Source: Jaltomata sinuosa (lineage: Eukaryota > Streptophyta > Magnoliopsida > Solanales > Solanaceae). From it: DNA of 64,000 nucleotides. Below, in pieces: positions 22,981-34,283 of the stretch. The notes beneath the pieces were generated by a model, which saw only the letters and a list, made by a program, of their open reading frames with translations, was not told the DNA's origin and did not search any database. Numbering within the stretch: the stretch's first letter is position 1; each line of letters opens with the position of its first letter. Location: positions 372,001 to 436,000 of the forward strand of contig QJPP01001580.1 of NCBI GenBank assembly GCA_003996215.1, given 5' to 3'. The translations under genes and the position numbers were made by a program.

Positions 22981-23520
22981 AGACGTTTGATGTACATTCA
23001 CACAAAAATTACTTAACTATACCAAGTTAACTAAAAATAAATTTAAAATTTTATATTTTGTACCAAAAATATGCTATGACACTTTAAAATAGCCAGTTTG
23101 ATTAATAAAATATATTAATTGTAATGGACTAATTTTAAATACCTTCCACCAAATTTCTTTTCATAACATTTGTCTAGCTTGTGATTTACAAAATTATATT
23201 TATCTTTTTATTTTGATTTCTTTGTGATAATTTGAATTTACGAACCATATCAACCTCGTACATTTTATATTTATTATTCAATTTTTGTTCTCGCTTGTTA
23301 TTTAAGGAATTATAGTTATCTCGTTATTTTTATTTTTTGTAACAATCTGAAGCAATCGTCTATATCAAACTTATAGATTTTATATTTGTCATTCAATTAT
23401 TTGATGCTTTTAAGAACAATTTTTTTGCATATTAAAAAAGTATTTATGAAATTCACTAAATAATATTTTTGATATATATATTCTATTATATAAAGTAAAA
23501 ATATGTATATCTTTAATTTA
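22981..23520. other. AT-rich spacer between solo LTR and SINE
   Basis: Low-complexity AT-rich sequence. No coding potential, repeat boundary or RNA gene could be supported. Confidence 0.5.
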
Positions 23521-23645
23521 AACAACAACAATAACATACCAAGTGTATTTCCACACAGTAGGGTCTTGGGAGGGTAGAGTATACGCAGTCTGTACCACTA
23601 CTTCAGAAGTGTGGTAGAGAAGCTATTTCTGATAGACCCTCGGCT
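23521..23645 (-). mobile_element. Au-type SINE
   Basis: On the minus strand it reads GAGCCGAGGGTCTATCAGAA ... TCTCTACC ... CTGCGTATACTCTACCCTCC ... and ends in TTATTGTTGTT, the layout of the Au SINE: tRNA-derived head, GTACAGACTGCGTA region and TTG-repeat tail. Such SINEs are transcribed by RNA polymerase III and copied by LINE proteins. The sequence to the right (23646-23830) is A-rich and may be an extended form. It appears diverged and inactive. Confidence 0.75.
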
Positions 23646-23834
23646 CAAAATAAAAACAGTCAAGAAAAGGACAATAATATAAGAACAAGAAATAATAGGT
23701 AGTAAAAATAACAGATAAGTAACAAAAATAAGACTACCATAACATAATACGACAATCCATCTTCCCGAAATACCAAACCTTACCAAAACTCCAAGAACCA
23801 GATACTACACACGTAGCACTATGACCACTAGCAC

Positions 23835-23869
23835 TATAGTGACCCTTCCGGTCGTTCCTACATTTACGG
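23835..23869 (+). repeat. Family G LTR, first 35 bp (left of element C)
   Basis: TATAGTGACCCTTCCGGTCG matches the G LTR start at 8159 (TGTAATGACCCTTCCAATCA). It is cut by element C at 23870 and continues after 33056. Confidence 0.7.
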
Positions 23870-25938
23870 TTTCACGCCCCGAAGTTACCCCCAAGACATA
23901 ACACGGGACTTGGGACCACAAGTGTCCCAAGCTAACCCTTGGTCATAGCATTCTCAAGCATAACAAAACATAAGCGGAGGCATAATGGATAATGTCAGAA
24001 TAGCATAAATGGATAATCAATCCAAATAGGCATACAAGATCCTAAAAGACTGAAATACTGTCCATGTCTGAAAAACCTCTACTCATAACATAAAGAGTTG
24101 CTAGGACAAGACCCTAAATAACTCAAAGTACGGAAATAAGAGCATGAAACACGCTAAGGACATAACTAGTCCTCGACCTAAGAGGACTCATCAACAGCTG
24201 ACAGATAGAGTGGCCTGGAAGCTCTAGCCATGTGTCTTGGAAAGGAATCTTGAATCTGCATCATCAAAGGATGAAACACAAGATATGCGCCAGTACTATA
24301 GGATGTACCGAGTATGCAAGATATGCATAAATAATATGAAGACTTGCTTAAAACATAATTGAAAACTGAATTCATGCATAATCGAAGAAGTCATAAGTAA
24401 ATTTCATGGTTTGAGTAATAAGCATGAGTTCGTAGTCAAAACTTCAAAGTAAGATATCATAAAGCTTAGAAAACTTGAAATCATTCATTCAGAAGTTTCT
24501 TATAACTGACAATAGACCATGTGAGCTACATGGAATCTAACTATATAACGCTAGTTAGCAAAGCTGACTTGAACTGTGCCAAGGAACAAGTCACCATACC
24601 CAACTATATAACCCTAGTAGGCAAAGCTTCACTAATGCCCGCTAAGACACAGGACACCATTATCAAGTTGTGGATCCACTCTCATAAGCCCATAGGGCAC
24701 TTCATTTCATAACCTACGCTGGAAATATAGTTTTGGACTTGAGTAATCAAACTCTCATTGCTCGATGCTAAATACTACTTCCAAAACATGTACATATAGC
24801 TCATAAATTCGTAGTGGCACAATCTCATGCCAAATCTTGTTGAAAAGCATGAAAAGACATCGGGTATCATGCAATTCTCATATCATAGATTCTTGAAACT
24901 TAGCATAGCCATAAGTCAAAGCATACTTTTCCCTTCTTAAATTCATGCTTGAAGAATTAGACATGCAATTTCATAGATATATCATGACATGTTCATCTAA
25001 ACATGTATACCTTCACTTGGAAACATGCAATTCAATGGAATCATACTAGAAATCAACTTTTATGCTTGGGCTTTTGAAACCAAATAAGGAATCTTAATCA
25101 AATCATAAATAAACCATAAGAAACCATGAATTGATGCTCAGAAACTGATTTCATAAGTTTTTCCCCACTTAGATCAAAACTCTAATTTCACAAGTTCATA
25201 ATTCAAAACAAGAATTGGGGATTTTGGACACAAGGGTGAAAGGAACCCATTGTTGATTACCCACATAACTGGATTAAAGATAACCCACTTGAATTGAAAA
25301 AACTTAGGAGGCTTGAACTTGGAGCTTGAGACTTGAAGCTTGGAGAAGCATTTCCCTTTTTAGGAGGGGAATGAAGTAATGATAAGGAAGTTAGGCTAAT
25401 GAGGGTGAAAACCCTTCTTGATATAGTCAAAACGACATCATTTAGGATTTAGAAGAGTCGGTAATGACTTAAATACCCCTGGGAAATAATTTAGAAAAAT
25501 CTGGAAAAATTGACCTTCAGGGATCACGAGTTGGTCTACGGTCCGTCATCCCAAAGGATGGACATGCAATATGATCCGTGGTTTTCCACTAACACTTAGT
25601 GGAGCTACTGGAATTGCATTCCACGAGTCACATCACGGTCCGTACTTCCAAATGATGGACCATCCTATCGACTCGTGGTTTGCCTTGAGGGATCTGGACT
25701 TTCTTAAATTTCAGGGATTACGGCTGGGGATGACAGCCCGTCGTCCAAAAGGACAGACCGTCCCTTGACTCATCATTTTTGGGACAGTTTAAGAGGTCTT
25801 CTGGAACTTGGATAACGAGTGCACAGGATAGACCGTGGTTTCAAACCACGAATCATTGACTGACTCGTCGTCTCTGGAAACTTGAGATTTTTTTGAGATT
25901 TTAACTTAGATAGGTGGTTTGATTTCTGAGGTGTTACA
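23870..25938 (-). mobile_element. Element C, 3' LTR (left)
   Basis: It starts TTTCACGCCCC (from TGTCACG) and ends GAGGTGTTACA, 2069 bp, the same length as its partner at 30988-33056, with frequent point differences. The U3 part (25520-25870) carries palindromes such as CGTGGTTT/AAACCACG at 25834-25850; a TATA-like GACTATATCAAG lies just downstream on the minus strand (25417-25428). Confidence 0.92.
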
Positions 25939-25956
25939 ATATATCCCTCTTAGGAT
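25939..25956 (-). other. Element C polypurine tract
   Basis: The minus strand reads CTAAGAGGGATATAT directly before the 3' LTR. This is a mutated form of the AAGGGGGAGATAT tract kept in element B at 58858-58872 and is the plus-strand priming site. Confidence 0.7.
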
Positions 25957-26174
25957 CATTCATCCTCGAATGAAGACTAAACAAGGGAAAACTGAAGAGA
26001 AAATAGCCTAACCAGCAACCAAGCATGGAAATCAAGGAAGTAAACATGAAAATTGAACCTTTCAACTTGGAAACATGATAAAACTAACTTCGTAAGATAT
26101 GGATGCATGCTAGGATCATGAGAGAAACTGACGGAATAGAATTAGAGGAACATACTAAGGAGGAAACTATTACC

Positions 26175-26640
26175 TCAAGCTGGAGCGGGATCAGAATGAA
26201 AAAGATGAGTATATTTGGCCTTCATGGCCTCTTCTGCTTCCAAAGTAGCACCCTCTACAAGTTGATTCCTCCAAAGGACTTTCACTGAAGCAATTTCTTT
26301 GTTCCTTAACCTTCAAACCTGATGATCAAGGATCTCCACAGAAACCTCCTCATAAGTGAGACTATCCTTTACCTCCACATCCTTCAAAGGAACAATCAAG
26401 GCTGGATCGCCAACATATTTCTTCAACAAGGAAACATGGAACACCGGATGAATAGCTTCCAATTCCGTTAGCAAGTCCAACTTATAAGCAACACTACCAA
26501 CCCACCTCAAAATCTGATAAGGACCTAAAAAATAGGGTATGAGCTTTCCCTTCTTGCCAAATCTCATCAGACCCTTCATGGGTGACACTTTCAAAAAAAC
26601 CCAATCATCAACTTCAAATTCCAACTCCCTTCTTCGCACG
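26175..26640 (-). pseudogene. Element C integrase C-terminus and chromodomain
   Basis: The open part (26313-26639) has the integrase C-terminal GPY/F-type block: WVFLKVSPMKGLMRFGKKGKL, FLGPYQILRWVGSVAYKLDL, HPVFHVSLLKKYVGDP, then SYEEV-like LTYEEVSVEILDHQV. After one stop the reading goes on with LRNKEIASVKVLWRN and the decayed chromodomain EGAT-EAEEAMKAKY (to about 26190). The chromodomain places C among the Ty3/gypsy chromoviruses (Tekay/Del-like by motif). In active relatives it guides integration toward heterochromatin. Confidence 0.88.
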
Positions 26641-27481
26641 TACGCATACGATTTCTATCGACTCTGAGCGGTCTTCAACCTTTCCTGAATAAGCTGAACC
26701 TTCTCCATGGTCTCATGCATAAAATCTGGATAAATCAAGGCTGCCTCACAAATCTCAAACCAACCAATAGGAGATATACACCTCCAACCATAAAACGCCT
26801 CATAAGGAGCCATTTGGATACTAGAAAGTTGTTGTTGTAGGGAAACTCGATACGAGGTAAGTGATCATCCTAGTTACCTTTTAAATCAATCACACAATAT
26901 CTCAACATATCTTCTAAAGTTTGAATGGTATGCTCAGCCTGGTCATCTGTCTGAGGGTGAAAAGTTGTGCTAAGCTTTACCTGGATACCAAAACCTTTCT
27001 AAAATGATCTCTAAAACTGAGATGTAAACTGAGGACCTCTATCAGAAATGATGGACAAAGGAACACCATGCAATCAAACTATCTCCCGAATGTAGAGTCT
27101 GGCATAATCGTCTGCTGAATCAGTAATCTTAACAGCCAAGAAGTGGGATGACTTGGTCATCCGATCGACAATTACCCAAATGGAATCTTGTTGCCTTCGA
27201 GTACGAGGAAAACCAGTAATAAAGTCCATATTGATTGCTTCCCATTTCCAAGTGGGAAGGTCAATATCTTGAATCATGCCACCCAGCCTTTGATGCTCCA
27301 CCTTTACTTGTTGGTAGTTGGGACACTTAGCCACAAACCTGGCTATGTCCCTCTTCATACCATTCCACCAAAAGACTTCCCGTAGATCATGGTACATCTT
27401 AGCAGCACCCAGATGAATGGAATATCTAGAACTGTGAGCCTCAGTAAGAATCTGTTGTCTCAACCCATCTACATCTGGCAC
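26641..27481 (-). pseudogene. Element C integrase (zinc-binding and catalytic core)
   Basis: The clean piece 27074-27481 starts MPDVDGLRQQILTEAH and holds the HHCC zinc finger as H16, H23, C53, with the last Cys changed to Tyr (CPNYQQ). The first catalytic Asp follows in INMDFITG (D86). After a stop near 27073 the core continues with SIISDRG (second Asp intact) and runs with stops and small frame changes to 26641. The enzyme would have joined the cDNA ends to host DNA. The stop and the lost zinc ligand make it inactive. Confidence 0.88.
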
Positions 27482-27496
27482 GTATAAGCGATCTTG

Positions 27497-28377
27497 CTAA
27501 CGAAGCACACCATCTCCCCCTTGTGAGAAAACCTCCACCCGCTGCTGGTGAACTGCACCCTTAAGCTGAAGTAGAATAGGATCCCTATCTTTCTTTGCCT
27601 TCACCTCAGCTACCAAAGATGATTCAACACCATTTTGTACAATCACACCACCTTCTGTCGAGTCCATAAAGCGAACTCCCAACCGAGATAGCCCATGAAC
27701 CTCCTTAACTAATTCTTTCTTCCCATATTTAACGGACAACACACTCCCCATGGACAGTCTACTCTCTGCATCTGCCATGGCATTGGTCTTACCCGAATGG
27801 TAAAGTACACTCAAATTATAATCCTTAAGGAGCTCAAGCCATCTCTTTTGTCGCAAATTCAATTCCTATTGAGTGAACACATACTGAAGAATCTTATGAT
27901 CGGTGAATACATCAATATGCACCCTATTGAGTGAACACATACTGAATATGCAAAGGCCACGGCTGCCAACTCAAGATCATGAGTAAGATAGTTCTTCCCA
28001 TGTGTCTTAAGCTGTATCGAAGCATAAGCAATCACCCTACCATGCTGCTTCAAAACACAACCCAAACCAATCCTAGAAGAATCACAATACACAACAAAAT
28101 CATCTAGGCCCTCGGGTAGAGCTAACACTGGAGTTGTGGTCAATCTAGTCTTCAATTCCTGAAAGTTCTTCTCACACAAGTCGGACCACTGAAATCTTAC
28201 CTTCTTCTGAGTCAATCGGGTCAAAGGGGAAGCAATGGAAGAAAATCCTTCCACAAACCTCCGGTAGTAACCAGCCAAACCCAAAAAGCTCCTAATATCC
28301 GATGGGGAAGTAGGTCTAGGCCAGTTCTTTACTGCCTTTATCTTTTGAGAATCAACCCGGATACCATCTTTAGTCAT
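27497..28377 (-). pseudogene. Element C RT connection and RNase H, frameshifted
   Basis: The upstream frame (27859-28377) covers the RT end (TKDGIRVDSQKIKAVKNWPRP, SFLGLAGYYRRFVEGF) and RNase H with its first acidic site in FVVYCDSSRIGLGCVL and the ELAAVAFA helix. It then loses frame. The downstream frame (27497-27862) resumes with LNLRQKRWLELLKDYN and the HSGKTNAMADAESRL segment, where AMADA carries the last RNase H Asp. The break coincides with a 24-bp direct duplication (27865-27888 and 27923-27946), which probably caused the frame loss. RNase H would have removed RNA from the RNA-DNA hybrid. Confidence 0.88.
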
Positions 28378-28980
28378 AATATGACCTTGAAAAGCAACAG
28401 ACTACATCCAAAACTCACACTTGCTAAACTTAGCAAATAACTACCGGTCCTTGAGAGTTCACAACACAACTCTCAAATGGTCCTCATGCTCCTCCTTACT
28501 CCGAGAGTAGATGAGGATATCATCAATGAAAATAATCACTAACATATTCAAATACTGCTTGAACACACGGTTCATTAAATCCATAAAAGCTGTAGGAGCA
28601 TTTGTTAGACCAAAAGACATCACAATAAATTCATAATGACCATACCGAGTCCTGAAAGCTGTCTTCGGAATATCACACTCTCTAACATGAAGCTGATGAT
28701 AAACAGATCTAAGGTGGATTTTGGAGAAGAAACTATCACCCTGAAGCTGATCGAACAAGTCATCAATCCTAGGAATGGGATATTTATTCTTAATTGTGAC
28801 CTTGTTCAACTAACGGTAGTCAATAAATATTCTAAGAGAACCATCTTTGTTTTGAACAAATAAAATTGGGGCACCCAATGGAGAAATGCTAGGCCTGATG
28901 AAACATTTATCGAGAAGATCCTTCAACTGATCTTTCAACTCTTTGAGTTCTACGGGAGCCATCCTATAGGGAGGAATGGA
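28378..28980 (-). pseudogene. Element C reverse transcriptase core, catalytically dead
   Basis: The reading 28459-28809 has the gypsy RT order: NKVTIKNKYPIPRIDDLFDQLQG, then SKIHLRSVYHQL where the first catalytic Asp has become His and the following Gly has become Val, YGHYEFIVMSFGLTNAPTAF, and FIDDILIYS with both Asp of the FIDD box kept. A stop (TAG, 28810-28812) replaces the Gln of DYRQLNKV and separates this piece from the protease-side frame. Another stop or frame change lies between 28378 and 28459. Two independent lesions therefore inactivate RT. Confidence 0.9.
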
Positions 28981-29805
28981 GATAGGATTCATATTTGGAA
29001 GAAGATCTATCCCAAAGTCAATCTCTTGCTCGGGAGGGACTACGGGAAAATCCTCGGGAAACACTTCTGAAAACTCATTCATAACAGGAACAGATTGAAG
29101 GGATGGGGTTTCAGACTCCTTGTCCATAACCTGCACTATTTGATAAACATACCCCTTTAAAATTATCTTCCTAGCCTTAAGATAAGATATGAAATGACCT
29201 TTAGAGGAAGCGGGACTACCTTGCCATTCTAAAACGGGTTCATTAGGAAACTTGAAACTGAAAACCCAAGTACGACAATCAACAAAAGCATAACATGCAT
29301 ACAACCAATCCATACCAAGAATGACATCAAAATCAATCATCTCCAACTCTACTAGATCTGCTGAAGTGACTCTATGAAGGACCGAGATAAGGTAATTTTG
29401 GTAGATTCGTTTGGCTAAGACTGACTCACCAATAGGAGTAGAAACACAAAAGAGTTCTAAAAGCAATTCAGGACATACTTCGAACTTACATGCTACATAC
29501 GGGGTCACAAAAGATAAGGAAGCACCGGGGTCCAACAAAGCATACACATCAAAAGAGAAGACTTTCAACATACCAGTAACAATATCTGGGGAACCCTCCT
29601 GATCCTGACGAGAGGACATAGCATAAAGACGGTTTTGGCGCTGACCACCAGAACTAGAAGCTACGCCCTGCTGGGCTGGTCGACCTCCTGGGGCTATTGG
29701 AGCAGACTGAGCCCTACTAGCTCCCTGCCCCTTCTTAGCTGAAGGGCAATCTCTGATACAATGTCCAGCCTGACCATATCCAAAGTAACCACCTGAAACG
29801 GCCAA
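28981..29805 (-). pseudogene. Element C zinc knuckle and aspartic protease
   Basis: One open frame of 331 codons (28810-29805) joins the end of gag to the start of RT. It opens with a damaged nucleocapsid knuckle: YFGYGQAGHCIRDC has both leading Cys of C-x2-C changed to Tyr. After a Gln/Gly-rich linker comes the protease active site DVYALLDPGAS (D92), then ADLVELEMIDFDVILGMDWL. The MNEFSEVFPEDFPVVPPEQEIDF linker leads into RT. The protease core looks intact; the knuckle does not. Confidence 0.9.
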
Positions 29806-30779
29806 ACACTCACCAGGATGACTCTTTCCACACTTACCACAAGCTGGGTAGGAAGATCCCTTAGCAACACTAACATGAGACTGGGAATAAGAACCAGATT
29901 CTCTACCACCCTGATCATGATGAGGCCTCTAGGTCTGGGTAGGAGCACTAGCAGAAGAATAAACAGATCCTGTTGACTTCTTCTGGAAAGAAGAGCGGTG
30001 TCCACCTCTGGACCTGTGATGACCACAACCTAATCCCTCAAATCTAGCTCTCTTATTCTCCCTTTCCATCTCCCTTAGCTTGTCACCCTCAATTTTTTGG
30101 GCATGAGTCATAAGAGGGAAATGTTCATATCACTCAACAATAAGGCATACCTACACTCTTTCTTCACAACATCAGATTCCCCATATATAAACTTGCTCAT
30201 TTGATCATGCGGGTCCGCTACCATAGAGGGAGCATATCTAGACAACTGAGTGAACTTCAGACTATACACTTGAACTGACATCGACCCTATCTCAAGTTAA
30301 AAAATTTGTCCACCTTCGCTTGCCTCAACTTTTGGGGAAAAAACCTGTCAAAGAAGGCCCTCTCAAAACACTCCCATGTTATGGGGACCGTGTATTTCAC
30401 CCTAGTCTCCTTCCATTGCATGAACCAAATATGAGCTACATCCTTGAGTTGATAGGATGCAAGCTCAAGAAAATCAACCCCAATCACTTGCATAACTTCA
30501 AATATCTTATTCACTTCATCAATAAAGTTGAGCGGGTCCTCACTCACTTTCGAACCCCAAAACTCGGGCAGGTTTATATGGATAAAGTCAAAAACTTGGG
30601 TCGCTACCCCCACCGTGAGGAAGAATGGGGGAAGGAACCTACTGATTAGACTGAGTGTCCAAGGTCTGGGTTAGCAAATGAATGGTGTTCCTGAACTCCT
30701 CATTCATGACATCGGGAACCGAAATGGGAGGAACAACATTCCAAACGACTCGGGAAGGCATAACACATTGAGGAGGCAT
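29806..30779 (-). pseudogene. Element C gag, with stops and frame changes
   Basis: The start codon is taken at 30779, 190 nt after the primer-binding site; the first 46 codons include VPDVMNEEFRNTIHLLTQTLDTQ before a TAG. The gag core follows in another frame (30287-30613): INLPEFWGSKVSEDPLNFIDEVNKIF, ELASYQLKDVAHIWFMQWKE, WECFERAFFDRFFP. Then comes a basic segment (29929-30111, KIEGDKLREMERENKRARFEG). At least two stops and one frame change break it. Gag would have formed the particle that packages the element RNA. Confidence 0.88.
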
Positions 30780-30970
30780 AATCTGAAATGTACAAGATGA
30801 GGATTAGAGGAACATAAGAGCTAAGCTCTATCTCACGACATGATCATGAAAGAAGTGAAGTTTTCTAAGACATCAAATAGCTTCCCTCTCATATGCATGG
30901 TGCGCTTCACACACATGGAAGAGACTCTACTCGATGCGGCCTTCAGACATCCTAGGACTCTTGAACCTGA

Positions 30971-30983
30971 GGCTCTGATACCA
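30971..30983 (-). promoter_or_regulatory. Element C primer-binding site
   Basis: The minus strand reads TGGTATCAGAGCC, complementary to the 3' end of plant initiator-Met tRNA, 4 nt inside the 5' LTR boundary. Confidence 0.93.
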
Positions 30984-30987
30984 AGTT

Positions 30988-33056
30988 TGTTATGCCCCGA
31001 GGTTACCCCCTAGACGTAACATGGGACTTGGGACCATAAGTGCCCCAAGCTAACCCTTGGTCATATCATTCTCAAGCATAACAAAAGATAAGCGGAAGCA
31101 TAATAGATAAAGTCAGAATAGCATAAATGGATAATCAAGCCAAATAGGCATACTAGATCCAAAAAGACTCAAATACTGTCTATGTCTGAAAAGTCTCTAC
31201 TCATAACATAAAGATTTGCTAGGACAAGACCCTAGCTAACTCGAAGTACTGAAATAAGAGCATGACACACGCTAAGGACATAACTAGTCCTCGACCTAAG
31301 ATGACTCACCAACAGTTGACAGATAGAGTGGCCTGGAAGCTCTATCCATGTGTCTGGGAAAGGACTCCTGAATCTGCATCACCAAAGGATGAAGCACAAG
31401 ATATGCGTCAGTACTATAGGATGTACTGAGTATGCGAGATATGCATAAATAATATGAAAACTTGCTTAAAACATAATTGAAAACTGAATTCATGCATAAT
31501 CGAAGAAGTCATAAGTCAATATCATGGTTTGAGTAATAAGAATGAGTTCGTAGTTAAAACTTCAAAGTAAGATATCATAAAGCTTAGAAAACTTGAAATC
31601 ATTCATATGGGAGTTTCTTATAACCGACAATAGACCATTTGAGCTACATAGAATCTAACTATATAACCCTAGTTAGCAAAGCTAACTTGAACCGTGCTAA
31701 GGAACGAGTCACCATACCAAACTATATAACCCTAGTTGGCAAAGCTTCACTAATGCCCGCTAAGACACATGACACCATTATCAAGATGTGGATCCACTCT
31801 CATAAGCCCATAGGGCACTTCATTTCATAATCTATGCTGGCAATGTAGTTTTGGACTTGGGTAATCAAACCCTCATCGCTCGGTGCAAAATACTACTCCC
31901 AAAATATGTATATATAGCTCATAAATTCACAGTGGCACAATCTCATGCCAAATCTTGTTGAAAAGCATGAAAAAATATCGGGTATCATATAATTCTTATA
32001 TCATAGGTTCTTGAAGCTTAGCATAGCCATAAGTCAAAACATACTTTTCCCTTCTTAAATGCATGCTTGAAGAATTAGGCATGCAATTTCATAAATATAT
32101 CATGACATGTTCATCTAAACATGTATACCTTCACTTGGAAACATGCAATTCAATGGAATCATACTAGAAATCAACTTTAATGCATGGGCTTTTGAAACGA
32201 AATAAGAAATCTTAATCAAATCATAAATAAACCATAAGGAACCATGAATTGATGCTCAGAAATTGATTTCATAAGTTTTTCCCCACTTAGATCAAAACCC
32301 TAATTTCACAAGTTCACAATTCAAAACAAGAATTGAGGGTTTTGGACACAAGGGTGAAAGGAACCCATTGTTGTATACCCACATACCCGGATTGAAGATA
32401 ACCCACTTGAATTGGAAAGACTTAGGAGCCTTGAACTTGGAGCTTGAAACTTGAAGCTTCGAGAAGAATTTCCCTTTTTGGGAGAGGAATGAAGTAATGA
32501 GAAGGAACTTAGGCTAATGAGGGTGAAAACCCTTCTTGATATAGTCAAAATGACATCATTTAGGATTTAGAAGAGTGGGTAGTGACTAAAATACCCCTGG
32601 GACATAATTTAGAAAAAGCTAGAAAAATTGAACTTCAGGGATCACGAGTTGGTCTACGGTCCGTCATCGCAAATGATGGACCGTCAATATGATCCATGGT
32701 TTTCCACTAACACTTAGTGGAGCTACAAGAATTGCATTCCATGAGTCATGCCACAGTCCATACATCCAAACGACGAACCATCCTATTGACTTGTGGTTTG
32801 CCTTGAGGGATCTGGACTTTCTGAACTTTCAGGGATTACGGCTGGAGATAATGGCCCGTCGTCCAGAAGGATGGACCGTCCCTTGACTCATCATTTCTGG
32901 GATAGTTTAAGAGGTCTTTTAGAACTTGGATAACCATTGCACAGAACGGACCATGGTTTCAAACCACGAATCATCGACTGATTCGTCATCTCTGGAAACA
33001 TGAGATTTTTCAGAGATTTTAACTTAGATATCTTATTTAATTTCTGAGGTGTTACA
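30988..33056 (-). mobile_element. Element C, 5' LTR (right)
   Basis: It starts TGTTATGCCCC and ends GGTGTTACA, 2069 bp, colinear with 23870-25938. The five bases after it, TATGC, and the five before the left LTR, TACGG, each differ by one base from TACGC, the word seen at the same place in the uninterrupted G LTR at 8159. The element is therefore bounded by a real but decayed duplication. Confidence 0.92.
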
Positions 33057-34283
33057 TATGCTTTCTTTAAAATGTTGGAGCTTTCTTGTAGTGGTCCCAA
33101 GTTATTTATGGCTTGCTGGGACTGGTGGTTCGGTTCCCTAGCCATTCATTTAGTCGTTATGGTCGTTTCCCTATTTTAGAGCTTAAACTTAGGATATCAT
33201 TGACATTGGTCAACATTCTTGGTAAACATGCTCAAAATTGAATTATAATAGTTTTGTTAGCTTTGGAGCATAGATTTTGGTCTAGGTGGACCCTTGGTCG
33301 GGCTCTTGGAACTTTCGGTTTGGTTTTGAGTTAGTTCATGTGTTTTCTAGCCAGTTGAACTTGAAAGTTTAACTTTGGTCAACATTCGGAGAAGACGGCC
33401 TCGGATTGAAATTATGTCAGTGTTGTTAGTTCTGGAATGTCGACTTTGGGTTAGAGGGACCTTTGGTTCGGGTCCCGAGGCTTCCAGACTCATTTTAGGG
33501 TGTTGAGTTTCATTTTGGCTTAAGGTTGGTTTTGGGCGTTGGGCCCACTTTTCATCAAACCGACCTCCGTTGGGTTTTCCATCAATTCTGCTAAATCCAG
33601 AATGCTATGTTGTGGTAGCATAGTTCATTTGCTCGCGCGAGGTCCCAGATGAGTCCTATGGGCCTATTCGGAGACTTTTTCCCCACCAAGTTTCTGTTGG
33701 TTGCTGTTGCAGGTGCAGTCCTATGGTCTTAATTTCGAATGTGAAGGAAGCCATCATGATCGCAATGGTCTATCTCGCTTGTCATCACGACCGCGAGGGT
33801 CCCTTTATGCGATCGCGATGAAGGGCCTATGGACCAGCCTCCTTTGCTCTACACGATCGTGAGGAACTTCCTTGCAATCACGATGAATCCCCTCCCCTCT
33901 TGTTCTTCATGACCGTGTGGCTAGTGCTCGTAATCGCGATGGTCTATCCAGCATGGTCCTCACGACCGCATAGGGTCCCTTCACGATCATGAAGAAGGAC
34001 CCCTAGCAGTATATAAACTCCCATCTTCATTTTTCTTTTAGCTTGGGGACTGTTTTGAGCCATCCCCTGGCCAATTTCTGCTAATCTTCTGAGCATTCAC
34101 TCACGGGAGTGTTATGGTCATTATGGTCTCCTCATTTCCGATTTTGAGTTATGGGACACACGGGGTCGCTTATGACCTGGATTTTAACTCAGCTATACTT
34201 TTAGCAATATGGGTATCCTTAGCTTCATTTTAATTCATAGATTATGTTTATGATAGTATGACTGCTGTTTGGAGCTTCTCAGA
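33057..34283 (+). repeat. Family G LTR, main part
   Basis: This continues the 35-bp start at 23835 after element C. The first half aligns with 8190-8510. At 33740-33990 there is a cluster of GATCGCGAT-type palindromes (perfect GCGATCGC at 33809-33816), followed at once by TATATAAA at 34010-34017. The rest would be R/U5. It is cut at 34284 by the F array. Confidence 0.7.
34010..34017 (+). promoter_or_regulatory. TATA box of the family G LTR
   Basis: TATATAAACTCCC follows directly after the palindrome cluster, the expected U3 core promoter. Confidence 0.65.

Noticed and set aside
23870..33056. Element C as a potentially active retrotransposon
   Set aside because: RT has lost a catalytic Asp and has a stop, the zinc knuckle has lost two Cys, integrase a zinc ligand, and gag has stops.
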